Positions 13,579 to 27,894 of a stretch of DNA of 64,000 nucleotides are shown here, piece after piece. The position numbers were made by a program, and so were the translations under genes. The stretch is taken from positions 870,516 through 934,515 of the forward strand of contig RHPI01002438.1 in NCBI GenBank assembly GCA_009103225.1, read 5' to 3'. The notes below the pieces were generated by a model that was not told the origin of the DNA, did not search any database, and saw nothing but the letters and a program-made list of their open reading frames with translations. This DNA is from Chlorokybus atmophyticus (Eukaryota; Streptophyta; Chlorokybophyceae; Chlorokybales; Chlorokybaceae). Within the stretch, counting starts at the first letter, position 1; each line of letters starts with the position of its first letter.

Positions 13579-14172
13579 GCGTCCTGCTTCTCAAAACGCT
13601 GGCCTGTAAAACTTGACAAAGTTCATGACTACAAGCTGCCAGCTGGCTCTAAGTTGAAGCAGCAGATGCTGCCTCTGCTGCTGTTGCTGCAGCTTGCCTG
13701 CGCAGCTGAGAACCACGCGCAGCTTCCTCCTTCGTCATTGTACAACGACCCAGGCATGCAAACAAATTGACTCATGCATGTAGGCCACATGTCCCCAAGG
13801 TTGTCACCGTTCCCGCATCCAGACCACCGCCCACATCGACACCGTCGTCGACACCGACACTTCCACCGACAGCCTTGCCGACAGCGACAGCTGCTCACAT
13901 GCTGCATGCATTAGAATACGTGGGTAATTGGCATGCGTCTGAGTAGGGCTATAACCTTCCGTGATGTACCGTTATCTACCGTTTAATCCACGGGAGTCGA
14001 GTAGTGATGTGCTGAGGCCAACTGTATCATTTTTACCGCATAACATGCATTGCATGATGTCATAATAACATTATAGCAATGTATAATGCAGTTACCAAAG
14101 CATTGTCTGGTTTCTTTTATGTTCACATTGTGTACATAAAAAACATCATTGTACATGTGTTTTACATATATG

Positions 14173-14200
14173 TATACATGTACATCGATGTACATGTATA
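14173..14200. repeat. Perfect 28-bp palindrome
   Basis: The 14-base half TATACATGTACATC is followed directly by its exact reverse complement. It lies in AT-rich intergenic DNA, with further TATA/ATGTAC-like words around it. Confidence 0.85.
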
Positions 14201-15252
14201 ATGATGGCTATGTATGTATATATATATGTAAATAGATATTGTATATGTATAAATGCATAAAAGTCATCGACATATATGTAATTTTACAAAACGAGCGGTG
14301 CGGCTGATTGGGCGGGGCGGCCGGCATTAGGGCACACGCAAACCTCGCCCCGAAGGGCATCACATGCGGCACCCGCGACTGCCGGGCTGCGCGGCAGTAT
14401 GTGCGGCCCGGCTTATTGGCTAGGCGGCGAGTACAAACGTTTCACCGTTAGATCTGTCTAAACAATCCTGGCCGTCCAAAGCACATCCAATTATTTAAAC
14501 GCATGCCAATAAATGTAAAATTAAGCACAGTTCTGCATACGTGGCCGCTTATGGCTGCATATTGATCGTTTTTATGTGTTACAGAAACAATATTAATAAA
14601 TATGGAGATACAATGATACATGGTGATATCTTTGATGTGTTGCAAAATGAAGCACGTCTGTTGCAATGTGGTGCAATATGGTGCAATATGGCTAGCAACC
14701 TGCAGTTAAGCGTTAGAAAACTTAATAATCAATGTAACGTTTATGCCACGGTACGTGCTAAGATATTCAGTCAGCAATGCCAAGGTTACAAACATCAATG
14801 TAATGCTAACCTAAATTACCTTAACGTTAAGATTCAACTAAACAAAAGTCTGCAGCGTTAGGCCACCATTTTGTCACGCTTGAATTTGATCAAATGGAAT
14901 CGCAACGGTGACAACAGCCGTTGCTCAAAAAGGCAGCGAATTGGCCAATCATTGCAGAGATGCATAAAAGATGCTGAAAACCATCTCGACGGCCACTGCT
15001 GGCCAACGGCGACTCAAAATTGCTAGCAATTGTATGCAATTGCAGCACAGTTAGTGGTTAAATTGGCCGCGTTTTTGGCGGTACGAGGTCGGGGCAGGCC
15101 CCATACCCCGAAGACATTCCGCCACTACTCACCCTCGTTCTAACTAATCCACTCTATCATGTAACGCTGATTGATTACACGCTATATAGTTGTTACTGCG
15201 TCATCAAACATGGTCAACAGGCGAACCAAGATAGCAAGCATATTTGTGACAG

Positions 15253-15298
15253 TAGCGGTAGTATACATGTAAATATAGCGGTAGTATACATATAAATA
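15253..15298. repeat. Two tandem 23-bp repeats
   Basis: TAGCGGTAGTATACATGTAA... at 15253-15275 is repeated at 15276-15298 with one visible difference. Confidence 0.75.
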
Positions 15299-15572
15299 TA
15301 TATACAGCCTGGTAGAGTTAGCACGGCCTGGTAGCCTACTAGAGGTCCTAAGGTCTGTAGTCATGCGCATCATCCGTCCTAAGGGTAGTAGAGGTACGGA
15401 AGTTACAGGTCTACATCTGAGTCACACTTAGTATCGAGAGCTGTGCGTAATTAGGGCTACAGTACCTAGGGCTGTGTCTCCACCTGGGCGACACGTTGGA
15501 TGTTGCTGGTGGTGGTGGAGGGGGCGGCGGCGGCGGCGGTAGAGGCGGAGTATTGGGGTCCTGTCGCGCAGG

Positions 15573-16958
15573 ATGGCGCTGCTGGTGCGTGGCGCAGGGA
15601 GGCTGGCGGCGGGGCGATCTGAGGTTGCATTGTTAGGGAAAGGGGCTAGAAGATGGGCGTCAGCCTCCTCCTCTTCTTCGGTGGAGGAGGCTGACAGGCA
15701 GGCGGCGAAGACGGCGGAGGAGAGGCGCGAGGTCGGCACTGTGTCTGGCGTCCCGCAGGAGCACCTCCGCCGCAAGGTGCTCGTGTACTCCCCTGCTCGC
15801 ACCGCCATGCAGCAGGGCGTCAGCAAGACGCACAGTTGGCGTATGGAATTCGACTCCACACAAAAGTGAGCAACAAGACGCAACTGGCACGTTGCAGCTC
15901 GCTCGCAAGTCAATTGTAGTTACAATTGACTTGATGTGCATTGCACTCGCTGTTAGTCCGCAATATCTCCTTGAGTGCGTTGTTAGGCAAATGGTTTGAT
16001 GATCCATCTGAGAACTAGAACCGCAGTATGCGAGTGAGTATCTTCAAGCAGACCAACGTTGTCGAGCAACTGCACAACATTCACTGAGACAGTGCATGTC
16101 CTTGTTCTCAGTATGAGTAGGCACATTCGGTAGTATGTGTAGCAAACGAAGCGCGTATCACCGTAGCTCTGCCAGTGCTTGTTGTTTGACAATGGATACC
16201 ACGTCGTTCGGCAATGTAGCACGTCTCACCCTCACCTCACCATGCACTTTGCCAATATCTGCATTGCTGCTTCCAGTCATTATACAATTTACACTAGGTC
16301 CTTGAACTCTGCTACACTAGATCCTTGAACCCTCTGACCCAATGCACTCGCCCATGCGTCAGATATGACACGACTTGTGTGCTCCAAGTATCCAGTCAAC
16401 GGATGTCACGCAGACTTGCACTCAGCACAGTATGCGCGCTCACACAAGAGCGAACAAGTTAGTTGTATAGTTTGGATTAGTTTCCAGTTCAGTGGGCATT
16501 GGTCTATCCCTTGTGTTGAGCACAAGTTGTGGGGGCTGCAGGTGGGAAAACCCTCTGATGGGATGGACTTCATCAGCTGACCCTCTATCAACTGTCGGCC
16601 AGTCGCATATGCGTTTCGACACTGCGGAAGAGGCGGTCCAGTTTGCCGCCAAGCATGGCTGGGAGGTTGAGGTGAGAGCCGTTTGCAAAGTCTTCATTGG
16701 ATGTTTACTGATTTATACATTGGTTCGTCAAATCACTGATCCTCTTTGCTTTGCAGCTGCGCCATCCCCAAGAGATGTTGCGCAAGGTGAGGCTTTGATT
16801 GTTTAAAATGTAGCAGCCATGTTAGCTGTTATAGCTTTGGCTCTATTGAAGCTTCTCAAGCATGCATACTCACAGCAGCTGACCTGCAGACGAAGGCTTA
16901 TGCCAACAACTTCAAGTGGAAAGGGGCCGTGCCGGAAAGCGCCGAGGAGGAGCAATAG
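15573..16958 (+). CDS. NDUFS4: NADH dehydrogenase (complex I) 18 kDa subunit
   Basis: Exons 15573-15865, 16542-16671, 16757-16786 and 16890-16958 join in phase to 173 aa. The first about 50 residues are arginine/serine-rich ([20 protein letters not shown]), fitting a mitochondrial presequence. The conserved core follows: [42 protein letters not shown] and [17 protein letters not shown]. The end is NNFKWKG, as in other NDUFS4 proteins. It is an accessory subunit of the complex I electron-input arm in the mitochondrial inner membrane. The first intron (676 bp) is the largest. The start follows a GGAGG(C/T)-like GC-rich leader; it is the only ATG giving the presequence in frame. Confidence 0.93.
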
Positions 16959-17965
16959 TACTGTTGTACAGTAGGTGTACCAAAGCGCTTAGCTTGTAGA
17001 CAGGAGTATACATGGCTGGTAAATGCATTATGTGTCGCAATTCTGCGTCCGTGCAGATTTCCTTTTGGCACATTGTATGTTGTGTACCTTCAGCCCCGTC
17101 AATTTGTGCCAGTGTGGTATGTCTGCTATGTACTGCTCTGGTGCTTGCAAGTTGCGACCGGTTTCTAAGGGTCAGGCTTTGCCGATTACGATTCATAGCC
17201 TTGTGTGCAAAAGAGTATAAGCCACTAGTTGCTCAGTGGAGTGCACGTAGGAACCAATTTTATGCTTTGCAGTTGAGTCTTATTGTTTCCTGATGTCAAT
17301 GTATCAATGCATGGCAGTGGCACTGTAGTGGGCAAATCCACTGCCAGCAATGGCATAGCTGGAGGCCTCCAGCATGTCATTGCTGGCACGCATTGCTGGA
17401 CAGTGCATGTTCTTGCATTGACAGCATTGGCAACACAAACAAACCCAATCTTGATCCAACACATTTCCTACTACGGATATTTTGTAGCAATGTTACTATC
17501 AAATCGTGCTCAGTCACTTCCAGCAAGGAGTGCGCAAGCACAGGTTGGCTAGAGAAGCATGCCGATTAGATAAATGCACTCGCAGTCAAGGCTGTGATGC
17601 AGTCTTTCACCCAGTCGGCACAGCTTGGTGCGACAAGCAGCACTGGTATCAGCACCATCACTAGGAGTACATGCTTGCAGAGTACATTGCTGGGAATCAG
17701 GTTCAGTGCTATTTCTGAACGCAGCGCTCAATGCTGACACCATGGTTTGCTGCGTGACAACACATACATTGCAGTACAAGTAAAACAGTCAACCCATGCC
17801 CCGTAGTATACACTCAAGTGCTCGTGCGGTGCTCAGTTAAACACGACTCGTATGCGGCACTACAAGACAGTGCATGCTAGAACATGAATACACCACCGAT
17901 CGCCCACATGGTAGCGCAAAAAAATTTGCGCAGATACCTCTGCTTGTAATATGACATTGACAACG
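16959..17965. other. Tail-to-tail intergenic region between NDUFS4 and headpiece gene
   Basis: No gene recognised. It should contain the 3' ends of both flanking genes. A near-perfect inverted repeat sits at 17343-17387. An open frame at 17549-17779 (-) has no recognisable features. Confidence 0.45.
17343..17387. repeat. Inverted repeat, about 22-bp arms with no spacer
   Basis: GCCAGCAATGGCATAGCTGG... and its mirror CCTCCAGCATGTCATTGCTGGC pair over 22-23 bases with one bulge and one mismatch. It lies between two convergent genes, so it could act in 3'-end formation or be a small foldback insertion. Confidence 0.65.
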
Positions 17966-19772
17966 TCACCATAGCTTTGTTTCCTTCTTCTTGATCTCCT
18001 GCTTCCACTTGGGCAGCTTGTAGAAGTCTGGCTTGGGCATGCCCAGCACTTTCAGAAACTCCTCATCAGAGAGGTACGACTGCAAACAAAAGGTGGTGAT
18101 CAGCGCCAGTCCACATACACAGGCACACTGAGGTGCTGAACCAATGCCTAACAGGCGCTGCTCTACCGTGGTGTGCGAATAGCAGCACAGCGCTGTGAAT
18201 GCGATGCAGTTGTTGCACATTTACCTCTCGTTTGTGAGGGACCACTCCCGACGGCATGGTGGTACTGCCAGCAATCAAATGCTCATATTCAACGGGCCCT
18301 TCAAACGTGGAGTCTTCAGCACTGGTGGTTTGCGGTGCAGCGGCTGGCACACCACCACCATTGCTTTTAGGTGTGCTGGCTTTGGCTTCAGCCTCGACAT
18401 TCAACTTCTGAATCGCCTCTGAAGCCCTTCGTGACTTCTGTTCAGCAAGTGCTCGCATGGCATCAACATCGTCTGTTTTGCCTTCTACAGGAGTGCGTGA
18501 GCCAACAGGGGTTTGCCTGCCTCCAGTTTGAGGTGTTGTGGCGACTGCTGGAGGAGTCTTGTAGGGGGTGTCGTCGTTGGTTACAGGAGTCTTTGTGGGT
18601 GTGTTCTCGGCAGTTGCAAATGAGGCGGGCGCCGGCGATGATGGAGCTGTTGGCGCATCATCATCATCTGCTTCGGACGCGGTAACATCAGCTGCAGGTT
18701 GCTCCGACTGTGCTGTTTCTGCTACCGGTTGCTGTTCCTGCACTTCAGTCTTCAAAGCAGGGGAGACATGTTCTGCTTCAGTGGCTAGCTGTGGATCGGG
18801 CAGAGTGGTTTTCTCCTCGACGACAGCTTCTGGCTCAACAGGGGACTCTTCCACTGCACCCGGGATCGATGATGCCTCTGTACCCTCTCCTTCAGCAACT
18901 GGCACAGTAGGCTCCACGGGGCTTGCGACTTCATCCTCCTCCTGCTCCTGCTCGTTGTCCTCTACATCAGCCGTATCTGCTTGTTGCATGCAGCAATATT
19001 CAGTATGCTCCAAGTCTGCTGTGTGCAAGCATAAATGAGGGCGACAGGGAGCAGCGCTGCAGCAGGCAGCAGCAATGCTGCATCCCAACTTGCGTGCATG
19101 CAGGCACAGGTGCCTCGATAGCAGCAGAGGGACAATGTTTCGTGAGAAATGGACAAAGTCTCAGCTTCGTGCCGCAGGTGACCTTCAGGCTGGTTAAAAG
19201 ATAAACACCAGAGCAGATCTCGCTCGGCATTGTGGTTTGCACGATGTCTTGCAAAGGCCTAGCCGAACAGATATGCAACGACACCAGGTGCAAGGTCACG
19301 CATGCACAAGTCGCTCTGTGGCTCTCACCAAGGCGAGATGGCACAGCAGCAGCCGCAAAGTGACACATGATACTAACCGCGACTGTGACAAACTCAGAGC
19401 TCTGCAATGTGCAATACGACTCCAATCAACAATATGGAGCAACAACGACTGCAGCTCAACGGGCGCGGCATTGATAGCCGCAGCCCGTGCAATGCGATCG
19501 TGCCATTTGGCAGGCTGGGCGGCCATGCAAGGACGACCGTAGTGGCGAAATCGGAGCGTGTAACAACGTTACCAGCCTACCTGACAGTCAAGGCCAGCAA
19601 GCTTATACAGCTGGCAACAGCCACGACACACAGAGGCTCAAACAGTCCCCTCAGCAAAGGAGAAGACGAGGAGCATTGGCAAATCAACCCGTCCATGTTG
19701 CTCACCAAGCTGGCCCGGGGCGGCCGGAGTGGCGCCACCGCCCTTCCCGCCGCGGTTTTTCTTCTTGCCCAT
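17966..19772 (-). CDS. Acidic, disordered protein with C-terminal villin headpiece
   Basis: Exons 19772-19706, 18976-18225 and 18079-17966 join in phase to 310 aa. The start is MGKKKNRGGKGGGATPAAPG, a basic glycine/lysine-rich tip. A long Glu/Pro/Thr/Ala-rich, low-complexity region follows, with repeated TPV/TPT/TPY words that look like proline-directed phosphorylation sites. The last about 37 residues are a classic villin headpiece (YLSDEEFLKVLGMPKPDFYK, then LPKWKQ and a lysine-rich end), a fold that binds F-actin. No gelsolin repeats precede it, so this is a free-standing headpiece protein, not villin. Extra small exons in the 730-bp first intron cannot be excluded, but the direct join keeps frame. 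Confidence 0.82.
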
Positions 19773-20438
19773 TGGCCGTCACACGCAAGCAGCAGATCCC
19801 CAGCCCGTCTCCGTCAACGACACCGCCGACACCACCGACGCCGCCTCTACAGCTGCCGCACACAAGCAGGCGACTGCGTCAAGCTTGTTTATGAACTTTT
19901 CCAAGTAGCGTCACGCTACCCAACATCACGCATCAAATGGCACGACGCCAGAATCATGACTACCTACGGCAGCCTCTTCTTCAGGCTGATTCCTGTGTTA
20001 CAGATTGTAATTTACCGGCACACTTGATGCATGCAACGGTCTGCTCGGGGCTTCTGGCGTGACGCTGGTGTCAAGCACCATCCGCTGAGCGATGATTTTT
20101 ACTTAGCGTTGCTGCATTGTTAGCTGCATTGGCAACAGCGGCGGCAACAGCAGCGGCTTCGAGGGCTTGGTTTTTGGCGAGGTATTACGTTGGGTGAGTG
20201 CTCATTGCGTGCAATGCGGTATGGGGCTGTTCTCACTCGCCGGTAAAGCTTCGCCTGCTGCATGCATGGGATTCTAGTTTGCTTGGCAAGTGACACTGTC
20301 AACTGGCTTGTGCAGAGCAGTAGTGACCGGCACTAAACTGTCGGCTATCTCCACTTCACTTATTTCATTTGGAAAGGGAAGCTTTGCACTGAGTTGTGGC
20401 AAAGTGTGCCGAGCAAGTTTACCATCATTGCGTCAAGC
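19773..20438. promoter_or_regulatory. Divergent promoter region, headpiece gene / GNA1
   Basis: The two start codons lie head-to-head 666 bp apart. No coding sequence is supported between them, so both promoters and leaders must be here. It is GC-rich with CGACAC-like repeats near the headpiece start. Confidence 0.45.
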
Positions 20439-21650
20439 ATGAGCAGCACCACCTCGCCAGGTGGGAACACCCGTTGCCCTTGCAACTGGGACTCGCTGCA
20501 CAGTGCTACCCTATGTGACGCTTGTTGCTGATTCTAGAGTTGGAGTTGGAACCGCCGTACGTTGCAAGACCGCTTGCACAAGATGACTACAGAAAAGGTT
20601 CTGCTTTTCCTGCTGTTTTATCCAGCCTTGACTTGCAATGTGTGAGCAGCGCTGCTGTACTAATATGGCATATGGCAGGCTTTGTGGAGCTTTTGGGACA
20701 GCTTACAACAATCGGCGAAGTAACAGAGGAGGCATTCAGAGGTGGAAACAATGACTATCTGCTATGGCGTGTGTCCCCGCTTCCTGCAATGCGGCCTTTC
20801 ATGTTATCTATGGCCTCACTGCACTGTACCATGCAGTGCAGTATCAACGAAGGGCAGCTAGGTCTGAAGACTACCATACAATCGTGATAGAAGGTGCGCC
20901 TGCATGTGGCCAACAGTACCGAACACCTACTCAGTGGTGCACTGTCTCGTAGCCTTGTATGCCACTTAAAACAATTTCACCGCCCTTGTAGACACGTCAT
21001 CTCAGCGCATAGTTGCTACAGCCACACTGCTGCTAGAGTACAAGTTCATCCGGTCTATGGGAACGGTAACAAGCTTTTACACATGTGTACTGTTTGCAGT
21101 GCTTCGCATGCATATAGCGTGTGTGACAGTTTCTGTTGATGGCAGGCTGGCCACATAGAAGACGTTGTGGTGGACTATAGCGTGCGCGGCAAGAACTTTG
21201 GCAGAAGGTATGCTGCTTGGCACAATTGCTGCCAAGTACGTATGGGTATGCACAGTGCGTGCCTGTGCGTTTAGACCAAAGTATGCACTTTGTGTGACCA
21301 TACACGCTAACCAAAACCACACTGTCAGTATGCAAGCAGACATGCATTTGCACATTTGGATACAGTTACGCATGCTGAACAGCCCGCACATCCCTAGCTA
21401 CATCATCACTCGATTGACAACAGGCTTGTTGAAGAGCTCACTCAACTAGCCAAGCAGCATGGTTGCTACAAGGTATGCCCTATGCAGTCTGCTTCACGGG
21501 CATGCAACATACCTGAAAGCTGGTAGCATCATGTGACACTGCAGTCTTGTCTATGCGCAGGTCATACTCGACTGCTCGGATCACAACATTGAATTCTACA
21601 CCAAGTGTGGTTTCCAGCAGATGGGCGCACAAATGGCAGTGTACCTATAG
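20439..21650 (+). CDS. GNA1: Glucosamine-6-phosphate N-acetyltransferase
   Basis: Exons 20439-20460, 20538-20597, 20679-20741, 20837-20893, 20992-21065, 21146-21207, 21424-21472 and 21561-21650 join in phase to 158 aa, the usual size of this enzyme. It transfers acetyl from acetyl-CoA to glucosamine-6-phosphate on the way to UDP-GlcNAc. Seen in order: YVARPLAQDDYRKGFVELL, EDYHTIVIEDTSSQRIVATA, the GNAT core GHIEDVVVDYSVRGKNFGRR with the CoA-loop pattern R-G-K-x-x-G, then LVEELTQLAKQHGCYK and ILDCSDHNIEFYTKCGF. The first exon gives only seven codons plus one base; it is supported by frame and by a good GTGGGA donor. It converges on the KDM8-like gene, with 287 bp between stop codons. Confidence 0.93.
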
Positions 21651-21937
21651 CGCTGCCAGGCGCTTGCTGCATCCCTTACATATATAAGATGTATTTGCAG
21701 CACACACTTGTCATATGCAACATTGATTTGATTCAAGGGTTGGCTCTGTTCAGGCATAAGTGCGTTGGTGCTGTGCATTGTCTGTGTACAAGGCAAGCAT
21801 GTATACAATGCTCGTCTGGGCAACGTAATTGCGTGCACATGCTAGCATTACTTGCATAATTACCTGCACAAGCCTTACGACAAAGAAAGGTCCATTACCC
21901 AGCTGGCAATGGACCTACAAAGCCACCCAGCGAGGTG

Positions 21938-25330
<3,393 letters not shown>

Positions 25331-25627
25331 CCACACCACCCCCACTGCCGCCGCCGCCGCCGCCGCGTTGCTAGGCTACTGCTTGAGTCATGCTTAAGTC
25401 GGCATACGTGCCCGAGTTACCTGCTCTGCGTATCTGACGTTGCGTAACCGGGACAGGGTTCACACGAACGTTCAGTACCGTGCAGCACGTTATTAAGGTT
25501 TAGGTTTAGGCGGCGGCGGCGGCGGCGGCGGCGGTGGGCGTGGCGCTGCGTGAGGAGGGCGGCGGCGGACTGAACCGCGTTCACATTCCCCTCTAGGCGC
25601 CACGGAGACGGCCGGGGATTAGCCATC
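25331..25627. promoter_or_regulatory. Compact bidirectional promoter region, KDM8 / SNU13
   Basis: Only 297 bp separate the two divergent start codons. A (CCG)n run sits close to the KDM8 start (about 25348-25368) and a (CGG)n run (about 25509-25534) lies toward SNU13. No TATA box stands out. Confidence 0.55.
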
Positions 25628-26817
25628 ATGGTGAGTTGGGAGGGAGCGTTGCGCTTGAGCCTGGCCTGGCCATGCCTGACGTGCTCTGGCCTGACTTGGT
25701 CTAACGTAGTCTGGTCTGGTAATTGTTGTAATGACATGCATGGGTGTTGTGATAGGGCTCTGAGGCCGCGGTCAACCCGAAGGCATACCCACTGGCGGAT
25801 GGGCAGCTAACAATAACCATCCTGGACATCGTCCAGCAGGCTGCCAACTACAAGCAGCTCAAAAAGGGCGCCAATGAAGGTACAGCATGACACTTGTTTC
25901 GATGCATTCTTGTGGTACATTTCATTCCGTGAAGCTACACGGGTGGATAAACACAAAACTCCATACCATCAAACATGCAAACTGTTTATCAACGTGCCAC
26001 CTTCCTGTCTCAGCTCATGGTATCTTGTTGGGCCTTCAGCATTGCACATTTGTTTGAAACCTTCTTGATGGTTGTTTCCTCATTTTTTGCAACAGCGACA
26101 AAGACTCTGAACAGAGGTATTGCGGAGTTTGTTGTGATGGCGGCAGACACGGAGCCGCTGGAAATTCTGCTGCATTTGCCGCTTCTGGCGGAGGACAAGG
26201 TAGCTGCATTCTCACAATTGAAGAGTATCAAAGCAACATGCTGGGTTCCTTATACTTGTTGCATGGGCCTGCCCTCCAACGAGTACATTGACCAACGGAC
26301 ATGCTTTTGCGCTCACACGAATGTTGTGCGCAGAACGTCCCTTACGTGTTTGTGCCTTCCAAGCAAGCGTTGGGCCGCGCTTGTGGCGTCTCGAGACCGG
26401 TACGAGCGGGTTCTTATGTTGGGATGATGCAAACGACATGTGTTGTGTGCATGCGCGTGTGCGCAGATGCGTGCCCTTCTGTCTGCATGTACACACAATG
26501 GGCTACTTCATTGTGTTTACATATACGAGCAGTGTGACCAGTCTTTACTTACGTAGTCTGCAAGCAGCTGATGTTGTAACACAGTCACGCTTCTTGCGTG
26601 CTCGGCTACTGCAGGTGATTGCGTGCTCGGTGACTACCAATGAGGGCAGTCAGCTCAAGAGCCAAGTCACGCAGCTCAAGGTACAGCACAGTGCTGGGTG
26701 CAGGCGTTCCTGTTTCATGTTTTACTTGGTATTCTGTTAAGATGGTCATTAGCATTCGCTGTAACATTTCTCATCACTTGCTTTGTGCAGGATGCTATTG
26801 AGAAGCTGCTCATTTGA
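25628..26817 (+). CDS. SNU13: SNU13 / 15.5K kink-turn RNA-binding protein
   Basis: Exons 25628-25630, 25756-25879, 26096-26199, 26334-26399, 26615-26680 and 26791-26817 join in phase to 129 aa, the normal length. It binds kink-turns in U4 snRNA (spliceosome) and box C/D snoRNAs (rRNA methylation). The L7Ae-family core is clear: [19 protein letters not shown], then [56 protein letters not shown] and [11 protein letters not shown]. The first coding exon is only the ATG, directly followed by a GTGAGT donor; the next exon opens [16 protein letters not shown], as expected of the N-terminus. An AATAAA lies 172 bp past the stop. Confidence 0.95.
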
Positions 26818-26988
26818 GGATCTTCTTCCATGCAAAGTGTTTGTCACCTCCATCAAGGCAGGTTGTTGGCTCGTTGGGTAGCTAAAACAAATTGTGGCGT
26901 GAACAACTGTTGTTGCTCATTCGCACCCTTGGCTACACGCATGCATGTGTCTTCGCACAAGTGCACAGCAAGCATGCTGTGAGGACAT

Positions 26989-26994
26989 AATAAA
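26989..26994 (+). terminator. AATAAA poly(A)-signal-like hexamer for SNU13
   Basis: AATAAA 172 bp after the SNU13 stop, followed by a GT-rich stretch. The position fits a cleavage signal, but there is no transcript evidence. Confidence 0.4.
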
Positions 26995-27261
26995 GTGGTT
27001 GAAAACAGTATTGCCTGCTGCTGTTGCTCTCCCCTGCCCTCCCTAACCCAGTCCTACCCCCTGTTCAAGACCCCCACCCACCTACCCCAAACATATATTG
27101 CCCCGGTACTTCGCACCACTCTCGAGCCTATGTCTGGTGCATTGGCAACAACAAGCTCGTATGGCATGCAATAGTTGCGAGACACATTAGTACATTTGGC
27201 CAATGGCTATTTGTTCACATATGAGTTGCAGTTCGTACAGCGCTTGCGGCACATGTAGGAC

Positions 27262-27894
27262 TTGACGCTGCTAGCATGCTGTATCAAAGGAGTACTGCGC
27301 TACATAGACGACTTTGTGACGGATGTACCTGAGTTTCGAAGCATGCTGTACATGGACCCGACCGCCCCAAGGGGAGGACTGTATCCGAAGGGCGTATTGA
27401 CAGTGACGTGTACAGCCGCTGCGACAGCATTGCCGTTCCTGGACTTGGCGGTGTTCCAAATCACCGGACGGTATCTGTACAAGGTGGTATTCCAAACAGG
27501 AGCTGCCTGCCTACCGCAACATCCCGCATCATAAAGCCCCAGTACCACAATCCAATGTCCCATGCAGTGTCAAGCTGGGGGTAGTGGAATCCCAGTATAT
27601 CCGCTTCACGCGGATATGTACCTATCGTACCCACTTCCTCGACGATATGCGACCGTTGCTCAGAGCGATGCAAGAGGACGGACATCCCATGAAACGCATG
27701 CTGGCGACAATGAGACAACGCATGCGCAGAGAGGCTGGCTACATCTACTACACGCCTCCAACGCTGCTGTACAAGATGCTGAGCCAATCGCTGAAGTGGC
27801 AGCAACACCGAGCATACCAACCACATGCTGCTAGCAAGTGCAGAGCCGGCGGATTGGACAGTGAGCATGCACGGGAGAAAGCTGCATGGTAACG
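27262..27894 (+). pseudogene. Broken reverse-transcriptase fragment (non-LTR or Penelope-like)
   Basis: Two frames carry the pieces. Frame one (27262-27534) has the catalytic RT signature RYIDDF (Y-x-D-D), followed after about 45 residues by LPFLDLAVFQITGRYLYKVV. Frame two (to about 27894) has a downstream thumb-like pattern, ESQYIRFTRICTYRTHFLDD then MRPLLRAMQEDGHPMKRML. The fingers region upstream is missing and a frameshift separates the halves. The FLDL motif and the thumb pattern recall non-LTR and Penelope-like RTs rather than the two LTR families here; the class is not certain. Confidence 0.6.

Larger units (their letters stand above)
13579..15572. other. Intergenic, mostly AT-rich spacer
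   Basis: No gene recognised. The first 330 bases (to about 13.9 kb) are low-complexity CTG/CGA-rich sequence and should include the exostosin promoter. Then comes AT-rich DNA with a perfect 28-bp palindrome (14173-14200), a GC-rich block at about 14288-14430 standing out from its surroundings, and a 23-bp tandem duplication (15253-15298). The NDUFS4 promoter and leader should occupy the last few hundred bases. Confidence 0.5.

Noticed and set aside
13629-13907. 92-codon Arg/Cys-rich frame upstream of the exostosin gene
   Set aside because: Composed of CGACAC/CTG repeats. It could be leader sequence, but there is no in-phase join to the exostosin start.
19296-19526. Possible extra exon (PAKWHDRIARAAAINAAPVE) in the headpiece gene
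   Set aside because: Looks protein-like, but the direct join of exons 1 and 2 is already in phase, so I left it out. RNA-seq could bring it back.
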